From positions 496,001 to 560,000 of the forward strand of contig NZ_MZXV01000013.1 of the NCBI RefSeq assembly GCF_003253745.1: a stretch of DNA of 64,000 nt, written 5' to 3'. The notes below the pieces were generated by a model that ran no database searches, was not told the DNA's origin, and was given only the letters and a program-made list of their open reading frames with translations. The DNA comes from Mesorhizobium kowhaii (lineage in GTDB: Bacteria; Pseudomonadota; Alphaproteobacteria; Rhizobiales; Rhizobiaceae). Positions 17,040 through 26,342 of this stretch are shown here, one piece after another. The position numbers and the translations under genes were made by a program. The stretch's first letter is position 1, and every line of letters begins with the position of its first letter.

Positions 17040-17906
17040 ATGCTCATCCTGCTGACAGGCCTGCTCCTTGGGGGCACCTACACGCTCATCGCGCTCGGGC
17101 TCACGCTCCAGTACGGCGTGGCGCGGATCATGAACCTTGCCAATGGCGAGACGCTCGTTGCCGCGTGCTTCGTCACCTTCTGGCTGTATACAGGCTTCGG
17201 GATCGATCCGCTCCTGGGCCTGCTGGTGATCGGCCCCGGCGCCTTCGTCGTCAACTGGCTGATCTATACCTGGCTGATGCAGCCCCTGGTGAAGCGGGCC
17301 AGCAATCGCGGCATGCTCGAGGTCGATTCCATCCTGGCGACCTTCGGGCTGCTGTTCCTGTTCCAGGGGCTGATGCTGCAGGCCTTCGGCGGGTCCTATT
17401 TCAACTACGAGTTCCTCGCCCAGCCATTTTCCATCATGGGCAACTCGTTCGGCCTGAACCGCGTCGTGGCCTTTGTCGCCGCCGCCGTGATCGCCACGGG
17501 TCTCTATGTCTTCCTTTACCACACCGACCGCGGCACGGCCGTTCGCGCCGTCGCCGTCGATCCGCGCGCCGCGCGGCTCGTTGCGATCGACGTGCGCAAG
17601 ACCGCGGCCTTCGCCTTTGCGCTCGGAGGAGCGATCACGGCCTGCGCCGGCACGCTGCTGTCAACCTTCTACACGTTCAACACGTCTATGGGCGTGATCT
17701 TCACGATGAAGGCGCTGATCATCGTGATCATGGGCGGCGTTGGCGACGTTCGCGGTGCGGTTCTTGCCGCTCTCGTCCTGGGCGTGACCGAGACGCTCGT
17801 CGCCAGCCTGCTGGACCCCGGACTGACGCTGGCGGCCAACTACGCCCTGTTCATCGTCGTGCTGCTGTTCCGGCCGCAGGGCATATTCGGAAAGCGGCCG
17901 GCATGA
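17040..17906 (+). CDS. LIV-type ABC transporter permease (LivH family)
   Basis: 288 aa integral membrane protein with about eight hydrophobic segments. The N-terminal LLTGLLLGGTYTLIALGLTLQYGVARIMNLANGE is the hallmark of LivH permeases, and the cytoplasmic-loop sequence DPRAARLVAIDVRKTAAFAFALGGAI contains the ATPase-contacting region. Its stop overlaps the start of the next permease gene (ATGA). Together with LivM it forms the membrane channel for uptake. Confidence 0.9.
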   Translation: MLILLTGLLLGGTYTLIALGLTLQYGVARIMNLANGETLVAACFVTFWLYTGFGIDPLLGLLVIGPGAFVVNWLIYTWLMQPLVKRASNRGMLEVDSILATFGLLFLFQGLMLQAFGGSYFNYEFLAQPFSIMGNSFGLNRVVAFVAAAVIATGLYVFLYHTDRGTAVRAVAVDPRAARLVAIDVRKTAAFAFALGGAITACAGTLLSTFYTFNTSMGVIFTMKALIIVIMGGVGDVRGAVLAALVLGVTETLVASLLDPGLTLAANYALFIVVLLFRPQGIFGKRPA

Positions 17907-18874
17907 TGAACATCCCGCGCAACGAACTCCTGGCTCTTGGTGCCGGCCTTGCCGGCGCCGCTGTGCTGGCCTTTCTCCCCTTGGTCACCGAGGGCTTCTG
18001 GCTGTCGCTCAGCGTGAACATCATGCTCTATGCCGCCATATGCACGGCCTGGGCGCTCTTTTCCGGGCCGACGTACCTTGTCTCGCTGGCCAGCGCCGCC
18101 TTCTTCGGAGTCGGAACCTATTCGGTCGCGATCTTCATCGACGTCCTGCCTTTCCCTGCGCTTATCCTCATCGCGGTCGTCGCCGGCGCCTTGCTGGCCA
18201 CATTGGTCGGATTGGCGACCCTCAGGCTCTCGGGGGTCTATTTCGTGATCTTCACCCTCGGCCTTGCCGAACTCCTCGGCCAGATCGTCACTTGGGTGCA
18301 GACCAATTTCGGCGGCACGATCGGGCTCTACGTCTTTACCGATTTCACCGAGACGCATCTCTACTGGATGCTGCTCGCGCTGACGGTGGTCGTGTTCGTC
18401 ACCGGATGGCTCATCAACAGGTCGAGGCTGGGTCTCGCCTTGCGCATCATCGGCAATGACGAAGCCGTGGCGCGCCATGTCGGCGTCGACACCGCTCGCA
18501 CTAGGGTCATCCTGTTCGCGGTCTCGGGGGCCTTCATTGCCGTAGCCGGCGCGATCATGGCGCCTCGCTACGGCTACATAACGCCGGACGCAGCGTTTAA
18601 CCCGATGACGTCCTTCCTCGTGGTCATCATGGCGCTGCTCGGCGGCACCCGCCGCCTTTGGGGCCCCCTGGTCGGCGTCGTTCCTTTCACCGTGGTGATG
18701 GACTTTATCTCTGGCCACTTCCCGAACCAGACGGCGGTGATCATGGGACTCGCATTTCTGGCGATCGTCTATGTGCTTCCCGACGGCGTCACGGGCCAGT
18801 TGGAAACCCTGTTCCGTCGCCGCCGCTCCATCGACAAAAGCCTGCCGGCAACGACCGCCGAGGAGGGCAGATGA
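17903..18874 (+). CDS. LIV-type ABC transporter permease (LivM family)
   Basis: 323 aa with about nine or ten membrane segments. The LVSLASAAFFGVGTYSVAIF region near residues 60-80 and GLALRIIGNDEAVARHVGVDTARTR near 180-205 are typical LivM sequences, the latter being the loop that contacts the ATPase. It starts inside the ATGA overlap with livH and ends in another ATGA overlap with the livG-type ATPase gene, so translation is coupled. It uses ATG 17903 with a second ATG directly after. Confidence 0.9.
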   Translation: MMNIPRNELLALGAGLAGAAVLAFLPLVTEGFWLSLSVNIMLYAAICTAWALFSGPTYLVSLASAAFFGVGTYSVAIFIDVLPFPALILIAVVAGALLATLVGLATLRLSGVYFVIFTLGLAELLGQIVTWVQTNFGGTIGLYVFTDFTETHLYWMLLALTVVVFVTGWLINRSRLGLALRIIGNDEAVARHVGVDTARTRVILFAVSGAFIAVAGAIMAPRYGYITPDAAFNPMTSFLVVIMALLGGTRRLWGPLVGVVPFTVVMDFISGHFPNQTAVIMGLAFLAIVYVLPDGVTGQLETLFRRRRSIDKSLPATTAEEGR

Positions 18875-19602
18875 GCGTTCCTCTCCTGACCATCAATCGG
18901 GTACGCAAAGCCTTCGGCGGCCTTGTCGCCATCAACGACGTGAGCTTCGAAGTCACCAAAGGCGAACTGTTGGGACTGATCGGACCGAACGGCTCGGGCA
19001 AGACCACGATGCTCAACCTTATATCGGGGGCGCTATCGCCGACATCGGGCAATATCCTGCTGTCCGGTCAGAACATCGCCGGACGCCCGGCCCACAAGAT
19101 CGCCCGCATCGGGGTCGCCCGAACCTTCCAGCTGGTGCGCGTCCTGCCGTCGATGAGCGCGCTGGAGAACGTCGTAGCCGGCGCCGTCTTCGGGCACAAC
19201 AGGCTCTGGGGCGCCGAGGCGCTGGCGCTCGCCCGCGATCTGCTGGAGCGGGTCGGGTTGAAAGGTCGCGAGGAGGTTCCCGTCGCGGCGATGACCTACA
19301 TCGACCAGAAGAGGATCGAGCTCGCCCGTGCGCTTGCGGGAAACCCGCATGTCCTGCTGCTCGACGAATGGCTCGCCGGCCTCAACCCGAGTGAGTTGAG
19401 GGTCGGCATAGAACTCATCCGTGAGATCAGCGAACAGGGCCGGACGATCATCATGGTCGAGCACGTGATGGATGCCATCCGTTCGCTTTGTACACGCTGC
19501 GTGGTCATGAATTCCGGCACGAAGATCGCCGATGGCAGATCGGCCGATGTCCTGGCCGACCCGGAGGTCGTCCGTGCCTATCTGGGAGACGACGATGCTT
19601 GA
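18871..19602 (+). CDS. LIV-type ABC transporter ATPase (LivG family)
   Basis: 243 aa. Walker A is GPNGSGKTT (about residues 38-46), Walker B is LLLDEWLAGLNP, and the switch His is in MVEHVMD. The ABC signature is AMTYIDQKRIELARAL, a departure from the usual LSxGxQ/LPYGxQ of LivG proteins, and Walker B is followed by W rather than P. These changes suggest a diverged but functional ATPase. It overlaps the next ATPase gene by 8 bp. It powers uptake together with LivF. Confidence 0.9.
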   Translation: MSVPLLTINRVRKAFGGLVAINDVSFEVTKGELLGLIGPNGSGKTTMLNLISGALSPTSGNILLSGQNIAGRPAHKIARIGVARTFQLVRVLPSMSALENVVAGAVFGHNRLWGAEALALARDLLERVGLKGREEVPVAAMTYIDQKRIELARALAGNPHVLLLDEWLAGLNPSELRVGIELIREISEQGRTIIMVEHVMDAIRSLCTRCVVMNSGTKIADGRSADVLADPEVVRAYLGDDDA

Positions 19603-20311
19603 GGTGTCCAATCTCGGCGTCCGCTACGGACGGCACGTCGCGCTCGACGGTGTTTCCGCACGTGTTTCCAAGGGCGAGATCTGCGTCATCCTGGGCGCCA
19701 ACGGCGCTGGAAAGTCCAGCTTCCTCGGCGCCGTCGCAGGGCTTGTCGGCACGGAGCCCGGCACAAGCATCGTCATGAACGGCAAGGATGTCACCAAACT
19801 CGACGCCCATCTGATGGTGGAGGAGGGGGTCGCGCTGGTTCCGGAAGGCCGCGGCATCTTTGGCGAACTCACCGTGGCCGAGAATTTGCGGCTTGGAAGT
19901 CATGCCAGGCGCGCGAAAGCCGATGCGGGCAAGATGCTCGACTTCGTCTACGGCCTGTTTCCCCGGCTTGCCGAACGCCCTCGCCAACTGGCGCAGACCA
20001 TGTCCGGCGGCGAACAGCAGATGGTCGCGATCGGCAGGGCGCTGATGTCCAAGCCGGACATCCTGATGCTGGACGAGCCCTCCCTCGGGCTGTCGCCGCT
20101 GCTGTCCAAGGAGCTGTTCAAGTCACTGGCTATCATCGCCGGCGAAGGCTTCGGCATCCTGCTTGTCGAGCAGAACGCGCGGCTGAGCTTCAAGACTGCC
20201 GATCGCGGCTACCTGATCGAGACGGGAAGGATCGTCGGCGAGGACACGGCGCCGAACCTGCTCAACGACGCAAAGGTCATGAGCGCCTATCTTGGCGCCG
20301 TCGCGCATTAG
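19595..20311 (+). CDS. LIV-type ABC transporter ATPase (LivF family)
   Basis: 238 aa. Walker A is GANGAGKSS (about residues 36-44), the LivF hallmark VPEGRGIFGELTVAENL is near residue 85, the signature is TMSGGEQQMVAIGRAL and Walker B is ILMLDEPSLGLSP. It is the last gene of the five-gene transporter operon and is followed 51 bp later by the formaldehyde-detoxification genes on the same strand, so read-through into them is possible. Confidence 0.92.
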   Translation: MLEVSNLGVRYGRHVALDGVSARVSKGEICVILGANGAGKSSFLGAVAGLVGTEPGTSIVMNGKDVTKLDAHLMVEEGVALVPEGRGIFGELTVAENLRLGSHARRAKADAGKMLDFVYGLFPRLAERPRQLAQTMSGGEQQMVAIGRALMSKPDILMLDEPSLGLSPLLSKELFKSLAIIAGEGFGILLVEQNARLSFKTADRGYLIETGRIVGEDTAPNLLNDAKVMSAYLGAVAH

Positions 20312-20362
20312 CGCGCTGCCGCACCCCAAAACACAAATCTGGTCCAGGAATGAGGATGCTCC

Positions 20363-21361
20363 ATGCGCTTGCTTGAAACCGAGATCGTCATCGACGCGCC
20401 GCCGCAGACCGTGTGGGCCGTGCTGGACGACATCGGGCGTTACCCCGAATGGAATCCGGCCTTGCCGGTGCTGCACGGACGCACGACCGTCGGTCAGCGT
20501 GTCGTCGGAACGCTGCGCCAGCCCAATGTTCCCGAGCGCGAGGTCACGCCGACCATCACCCGCATCGTGGGGGCGCGGGAACTGCGCTGGCTGAGCCAGG
20601 CGCCCGGCGGTGTGTTCAGCGCGGAGCACATCTTCATCCTGGGGCCGACCGAGAATGGCGGCACGCGGGTGCGCCACAACGAGGTCTTCGACGGCCCGAT
20701 GGCAGACGAGCGCTGGCCTAGCATCGATACCAATCTGCGAACGGCCTATCACGACTTGAACCGCGCGCTGAAGGCACGCGCGGAAGCGTTGCGCGACCAG
20801 ACGGTCGAGCTACACCCGGCCGTCGAGCGGGATATATCGGCTGCGCCGGTCGGCGCATTCACCGCGCGCTGCAAGTGTACCAGCGAGCCGGTGGAGATAA
20901 CGGTGGATCAGGCCGTGGCGCACAATCATCTGTGCGGCTGTTCGAAATGCTGGAAGCCTGCCGGAGCCGCCTTCGCGCAGATCGCGGTCGTGCCGGCGGG
21001 CTGCGTCAAGGTGAAGGCGCATGGCAGCAAACTCGAGGCCGTGGACGCCACCCAGAAGATCGAACGCCACCGCTGCAGATCCTGCGGGACGCATATGGTC
21101 GGCAAGGTGTCCGATCCGGATCACCATTTCTACGGCCTCGAATTCGTGCATCCCGAACTGGCGACGGATGGGCACCAGCCGAAGATCGAGTTCGCGGCCT
21201 TTGTGTCTTCGCTCGTCGAGACCGGGACCCCGGCGACCAGCATGGCCAGCGTGCGCGGCGCACTGGTCCAGGCCGGGATTCCCGCCTATGACGCGTTCTC
21301 GCCGGAACTGATGGACATCATCGCCTGGCACAAGGTGAAGCTCGCGAAGGCGGCCGGCTAG
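20363..21361 (+). CDS. gfa: Fusion of an SRPBCC domain with S-(hydroxymethyl)glutathione synthase (Gfa)
   Basis: 332 aa in two parts. Residues 1 to about 145 are an SRPBCC/START-like hydrophobic ligand-binding domain (RLLETEIVIDAPPQTVWAVL, DDIGRYPEWNPALPVLHG). Residues from about 160 onward are a Gfa/CENP-V domain with zinc ligands C170, C172, C191, C193, C196, C238 and C241 (FTARCKC, HNHLCGCSKCWKP, RHRCRSCG). Gfa joins formaldehyde to glutathione for the next enzyme. Normal Gfa is about 190 aa, so the N-terminal domain is an addition. It might capture an aromatic substrate or product near the site of formaldehyde release. It is followed by adhC and fghA on the same strand. Confidence 0.85.
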   Translation: MRLLETEIVIDAPPQTVWAVLDDIGRYPEWNPALPVLHGRTTVGQRVVGTLRQPNVPEREVTPTITRIVGARELRWLSQAPGGVFSAEHIFILGPTENGGTRVRHNEVFDGPMADERWPSIDTNLRTAYHDLNRALKARAEALRDQTVELHPAVERDISAAPVGAFTARCKCTSEPVEITVDQAVAHNHLCGCSKCWKPAGAAFAQIAVVPAGCVKVKAHGSKLEAVDATQKIERHRCRSCGTHMVGKVSDPDHHFYGLEFVHPELATDGHQPKIEFAAFVSSLVETGTPATSMASVRGALVQAGIPAYDAFSPELMDIIAWHKVKLAKAAG

Positions 21362-21436
21362 CAACGGCCTCGCCGCGAACTCTGGAGAACCGGCCTGCAG
21401 TCGTGGGCCGATGCTGATCGAAATTGGAGAACACGC

Positions 21437-22564
<1,128 letters not shown>

Positions 22565-22721
22565 TCGGTATGAGCCACACGCCGCGCTGAAAGCTCTATG
22601 ATCGGCGGAAGCCACACGGGCGTTCCGGAATGCCCGTTGGTCGGTCCACCAAGCTTGCTGCAATCACAAACGCTGCGGTAGATACACCGGCCATGGTTGG
22701 CGTTTGGCGGAGAAGGAACAC

Positions 22722-23576
22722 ATGCCAGAACAGATGAAGCCGATTTCCGCCGCCAAATCACATGGCGGTATCCAGGGTGTCTATTCCCACGCTTCGGATG
22801 CCTGCGCCTGCGAAATGACGTTTGCCGTTTTCGTGCCACCTCAGGCGGCGCAAGGTCCGCTGCCCGTCGTCTGGTACCTGTCAGGATTGACCTGCACCCA
22901 TGCCAACGTGATGGACAAGGGCGAGTACAGGCGCATGGCCGCCGAACTCGGCCTGATCGTCGTTTGCCCTGATACCAGTCCGCGCGGGGCCGACGTTCCG
23001 GATGAAAAAGACAACTGGCAGTTCGGCAACGGTGCAGGCTTCTATGTCGATGCAACGCAAGAGCCCTACGCCGGGAACTATCGCATGTATTCCTATGTCA
23101 CCGAGGAATTGCCGGCGTTGATCGCACGGGAATTTCCCGCCGACATGACGCGCCAGGCGATCTTCGGCCATTCGATGGGCGGGCATGGCGCACTGACGAT
23201 TGCGCTGAAGAATCCCGCCCGCTTCCGAAGCTGCTCGGCGTTCGCGCCGATCGTGCATCCGACCACCGCCGGCTGGTCGAGGCCGGCGTTCGAAAAATAT
23301 CTCGGCGGCGACGAGGCGGCATGGCGCGGGCATGATGCCTGCGCGCTCGTCGAGGACGGTGCGCGCTTCCCGGAATTCCTGGTCGACCAGGGCACGGCCG
23401 ATGGGTTTTTGCAGGACGGTCTGCGGCCGTGGCTGTTCCAGGAGGCGTGCGACCGGGCGGGCATCAGGCTCGTCCTGCGCATGCAGGAGGGCTACGATCA
23501 CTCCTACTTCTTCATTTCGACCTTCATGGACGATCATCTGCGCTGGCATGCCGAGAGGCTGTTGTCCGACCGCTAA
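22722..23576 (+). CDS. fghA: S-formylglutathione hydrolase
   Basis: 284 aa from the ATG at 22722 (AGAAGGA upstream). It is an esterase D/FghA-type alpha/beta hydrolase with nucleophile elbow GHSMGGHGA, oxyanion region YLSGLTCTHANV, and a C-terminal His in GYDHSYFF. The NWQFGNGAGFYVDATQEPY segment is diagnostic. It hydrolyses S-formylglutathione to formate and glutathione. No formate dehydrogenase gene is in the window. A 157-bp gap separates it from adhC. Confidence 0.95.
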   Translation: MPEQMKPISAAKSHGGIQGVYSHASDACACEMTFAVFVPPQAAQGPLPVVWYLSGLTCTHANVMDKGEYRRMAAELGLIVVCPDTSPRGADVPDEKDNWQFGNGAGFYVDATQEPYAGNYRMYSYVTEELPALIAREFPADMTRQAIFGHSMGGHGALTIALKNPARFRSCSAFAPIVHPTTAGWSRPAFEKYLGGDEAAWRGHDACALVEDGARFPEFLVDQGTADGFLQDGLRPWLFQEACDRAGIRLVLRMQEGYDHSYFFISTFMDDHLRWHAERLLSDR

Positions 23577-23582
23577 GACCTA

Positions 23583-23630
23583 CGCCCTGTTGCTCACCCG
23601 CCGGACGGCGGTACCCGTACCCTCAGGGCG
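23583..23630 (+). terminator. Possible terminator or nested stem-loop after fghA
   Basis: An outer stem CGCCCTG (23583-23589) / CAGGGCG (23624-23630) encloses an inner hairpin CCGCC-GGAC-GGCGG (23598-23611), 6 bp after the fghA stop codon. There is no U-tract, so factor-independent termination is uncertain. Confidence 0.4.
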
Positions 23631-23642
23631 ACAGGTTTGATT

Positions 23643-23652
23643 ATTTCGAAAA
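23643..23652. promoter_or_regulatory. ATTTCGAAAA palindrome upstream of gntR copy 2
   Basis: The TTTCGAAA core is 43 bp upstream of the start codon of the second GntR gene, the same relationship seen for copy 1 (site 8823). Confidence 0.5.
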
Positions 23653-23694
23653 TCCGCAGTAATCTCCGCGCTAATTCAATGCGGAGTCGTATGC

Positions 23695-24423
23695 ATGAGC
23701 ACCACCCTCAGGCCTGCCGGTGAGACACGCGCCGGGGATGTGTTGGCGCGCATGCGGAGCGATATCATCAGCTGCGCCTTGAAGCCGGGAACCAAGCTGC
23801 GCTTCGAAACGCTGAAGGAGCTGTATGAAGTAAGCTTCTCCACCTTGCGCGAGGCCCTCTCGCGGTTGGTTGCCGAAGGTCTGGTTGTGGCGGAGGGGCA
23901 GCGCGGTTTCCTGGTCGCGCCGGTCTCGCTCTTTGATCTCAACGATCTGACCGATGTTCGCGTGCTCATCGAACGGCAGTGCATCAGGCTGGCGATCGAT
24001 CGTGGCGACGATCGCTGGGAGGCCGACATTATGGCCAACTTCCATCGGATGGATCGCCTGCAAAGCCGGCTCGGCGCGAGCTACTATCTCTCCGACGACT
24101 GGGCCGCGTTGCATGGCGCGTTCCACTTTTCCCTGGTCGTTGCATGTGGGTCGCCAAATCTGCTGGAAATCCGGCAGAAGCTCTTCGAGCGCGCCCACCG
24201 CTACCGCAGGATGTCCTCGCAGTTTCGCCCGCAATGGCGGGCAAAGGACGTCGAGCACAAGATGATCATGGATCGGGTGATCGCCCGCGACACGGCCACG
24301 GCACAGGATCTGGTTGAGCGGCATATCCGCGAGACGACCGAGAATGTCATTGCTCATGCAAGCCACCTTTTTGCGCAAGGTGGCGATTCTTTCGGGCGAA
24401 GGGATCCCGTGGCGGCGGAATAG
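23695..24423 (+). CDS. GntR-family (FCD/FadR type) transcriptional regulator, copy 2
   Basis: 242 aa. It aligns along its whole length with the GntR protein at 8908: both have GETRAGDVL near the start, a VSFSTLREALS recognition-helix region, GQRGF, the FCD motifs and HRYRRMSSQF. The near-identical recognition helices suggest both bind the same DNA motif, and both have TTTCGAAA palindromes upstream. The ligand domains differ more, so they may sense different intermediates. It lies directly after the formaldehyde genes and before a strong hairpin. Confidence 0.87.
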   Translation: MSTTLRPAGETRAGDVLARMRSDIISCALKPGTKLRFETLKELYEVSFSTLREALSRLVAEGLVVAEGQRGFLVAPVSLFDLNDLTDVRVLIERQCIRLAIDRGDDRWEADIMANFHRMDRLQSRLGASYYLSDDWAALHGAFHFSLVVACGSPNLLEIRQKLFERAHRYRRMSSQFRPQWRAKDVEHKMIMDRVIARDTATAQDLVERHIRETTENVIAHASHLFAQGGDSFGRRDPVAAE

Positions 24424-24533
24424 GCCACTGAACGTTTCATCGGGCGCGATACACCGACGAGAGTTTCTCAATTGGCCGGAAGGAGGCGGACCGCGCCAAT
24501 GCGCTTCGCTTCCTGCCATTGCGCGGAATCGAG

Positions 24534-24564
24534 GTACCCGGCAGGCTTGTTGCCTGCCGGGTAC
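24534..24564. terminator. Perfect 13-bp stem-loop between convergent gntR and yceI genes
   Basis: GTACCCGGCAGGC (24534-24546), loop TTGTT, GCCTGCCGGGTAC (24552-24564). It sits in the gap between the convergent gntR (ends 24423) and the YceI gene (ends 24577, minus). The stem is strong but neither side has a clear T-run. It most likely marks the ends of both transcripts. Confidence 0.6.
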
Positions 24565-24576
24565 GTCACCGCTGGC

Positions 24577-25164
24577 CTACGAACGGGCACGCCCTTCAAC
24601 TTGAACAACGAGGCTCACATCGTCGCCGATCATTCCTAGCGCGGCTTTCATGCCGAAGTCGCTGCGTTTGATCGAAGCGCGAGCGCTGAAGCCGACGACG
24701 TGGCTCTTGTCCCACGGGTTTTGGCCTTCCTTGTTGAAGGTGACGTCCAGCGTGACGGGTTTCGTGACGCCGGCGATGGTTAGATCGCCGGCGATCGTGC
24801 CGGACTTGGCGTCGACCGCCTTGAATTCGTGCCCGACAAAGGTGATCTGGGGGAACTCCGTTGCATTGAACCAGTCCGCGCCCTGGATGTCGCTATCCCG
24901 CTGGCTATTGTTGGTCGAGATCCCCGCAACTTTCACCGCAACATCGAGGCTGCTTTCCGTCGGCTTTGTCGCGTCGAACTGGAACGAGCCCGAGAATTCC
25001 TTCGCGATTCCGATCACCTGCGAGAAGCCGAGATGATCGATGAAGAATGCGATCCCTGAATGCACGGGATCAATATCGAATGTCCCGGCCGCCGCTCTTT
25101 CGGCGGTCAGCGGCAGCCAGGCGATGGTAGCGGCAAGCAAGGTGGTGCGCAGTAACTTCGACAT
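24577..25164 (-). CDS. YceI-family lipocalin-like periplasmic protein
   Basis: 195 aa from the ATG at 25164, preceded by GGGAGGAA. A signal peptide covers residues 1 to about 26 (KLLRTTLLAATIAWLPLTAERAAAG). The mature part is the YceI beta-barrel: FDIDPVHSGIAFFIDHLGFS, FNATEFPQITFVG, and GDLTIAGVTKPVTLDVTF. Members bind polyisoprenoid or other amphiphilic molecules, such as quinones, in the periplasm. It is 46 bp downstream of a membrane-protein gene in one operon. Its link to aromatic catabolism is only positional. Confidence 0.85.
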   Translation of the reverse strand: MSKLLRTTLLAATIAWLPLTAERAAAGTFDIDPVHSGIAFFIDHLGFSQVIGIAKEFSGSFQFDATKPTESSLDVAVKVAGISTNNSQRDSDIQGADWFNATEFPQITFVGHEFKAVDAKSGTIAGDLTIAGVTKPVTLDVTFNKEGQNPWDKSHVVGFSARASIKRSDFGMKAALGMIGDDVSLVVQVEGRARS

Positions 25165-25210
25165 GGTTGTAGTTCCTCCCTGTTGATGGTTTTGACAGTC
25201 CTTTCCCGGG

Positions 25211-26074
25211 TCATACCGGGAAGCTTGAGCCGTACCGCGCAATCACAGTCGCCACGGATGCACCGACAGACAGCAGGCACATCCCGACAAATGCGGCGAG
25301 TTGAACGACCTTGTTCGTGGCGCGGACCCGGCGCAGGATCGGATCGACGACAAAAGGCGTGACAAAGACCAAGGTGAGCACGGCGAGCGCCAGCATGTCG
25401 GTCTTGCGCGTGATCAGCGTGACGGTTTGCGCGGCCGCGATCATGCCCCCTGCTCCCCCAAGAAGGGATGCGGAGCGAAATCCGAAGTTCGGATTTGAAA
25501 TGTTGGCGGCGACAATGGCCGCGATGGCGGCTGCAAAAAGCAGGCTGAGCTGGAAGCTCGAGGACGACGCTCCCAACAGCGCGATCGGCGCGAATCCGGC
25601 GCATGCAATGCCGAGCAGTGTGGCGCGCCTCGTGCCAGATTCGTCCTCGGACTGACCTGTTCCACGGGAAAGGCCATACATCACCAGCAGGCCCCATAGC
25701 GCAGCCGCCGCCACTTCTAGGAGCGCATCGGGCAGCCGAGCCGTTCCAATGTACGCGGCAGACGCGATCGGTTGGGCAAGGACGAGTGCACGACCCAGCC
25801 CGCCGCGGCCGGCGGCCTCGACCAGGACACCGAGCGCCGTTCCGATCACGGCCACGAAGAAGATCTTGTTGACCGCGCCCACGGGCGGAAAGGACGGCAC
25901 CTTGTTGTAGGCGAGCCAGTAGGCGACCAGGAAGGAGGCCGGCACCAGGAGGTCTGTCCAGACCCGCCCGGCGCGCAGCCAGCGCAGCAGTCCAGCAGCG
26001 ACAAGCGCCAGCAAACCCAGCACAGCCATGCCCAGGATCAGCGCTTCCTGTGGCGATCGCGCGAGGCCGCTCAT
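25211..26074 (-). CDS. Multi-pass inner-membrane protein of unknown function
   Basis: 287 aa with about eight hydrophobic segments, no cysteine-rich or enzymatic motif, and a basic C-terminal cytoplasmic loop (ILRRVRATNKVVQ). I do not recognise the family. The ATG at 26074 starts the unit, followed downstream by the YceI gene. Upstream is the intergenic region containing operator site E, which it shares with the divergent gene at 26343. A partner role with the periplasmic YceI protein, for example in lipid-soluble compound handling, is possible but unsupported. Confidence 0.6.
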   Translation of the reverse strand: MSGLARSPQEALILGMAVLGLLALVAAGLLRWLRAGRVWTDLLVPASFLVAYWLAYNKVPSFPPVGAVNKIFFVAVIGTALGVLVEAAGRGGLGRALVLAQPIASAAYIGTARLPDALLEVAAAALWGLLVMYGLSRGTGQSEDESGTRRATLLGIACAGFAPIALLGASSSSFQLSLLFAAAIAAIVAANISNPNFGFRSASLLGGAGGMIAAAQTVTLITRKTDMLALAVLTLVFVTPFVVDPILRRVRATNKVVQLAAFVGMCLLSVGASVATVIARYGSSFPV

Positions 26075-26187
26075 GTCAGAAGTCCGTCAATGCTTCGAAC
26101 CGCCGGCCGTCGGCAATACTCTTGGTAATGTGCATACGTCCTCCCTCTCGGCTTGATGTTGCATCAGCCGATTCACCGATCGATATA

Positions 26188-26225
26188 TTGACATACCAAT
26201 TGTTCTTTAGATACCAATTAGTATC
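26188..26225 (+). promoter_or_regulatory. Predicted promoter with GATACC-type operator (site E)
   Basis: TTGACA (26188-26193), then 16 nt, then GATACCAATTAGTATC (26210-26225), one arm mismatch from the perfect palindrome at 10913. An extra half-site ATACCAATTG overlaps the -35 region (26193-26202). It lies between the divergent membrane-protein gene and the binding-protein-like gene at 26343; the -35 orientation points to the latter. Confidence 0.7.
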
Positions 26226-26342
26226 TCGATCTGATATGCCTGTCAATGTGAATGGCGCCAAGGTCGCAGTAGCGACCCACATCTCGCCATACAGATGAGC
26301 AAGCCGGTGCTCGCGCCGGACGTTTCAAGGGAGGACATCGTC

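Noticed and set aside
15906..17522. A 538-codon minus-strand open frame opposite the liv binding protein and permease
   Set aside because: It is antisense to two clear transporter genes; its composition (Asp/Gly/Glu/Val runs) is a typical shadow.
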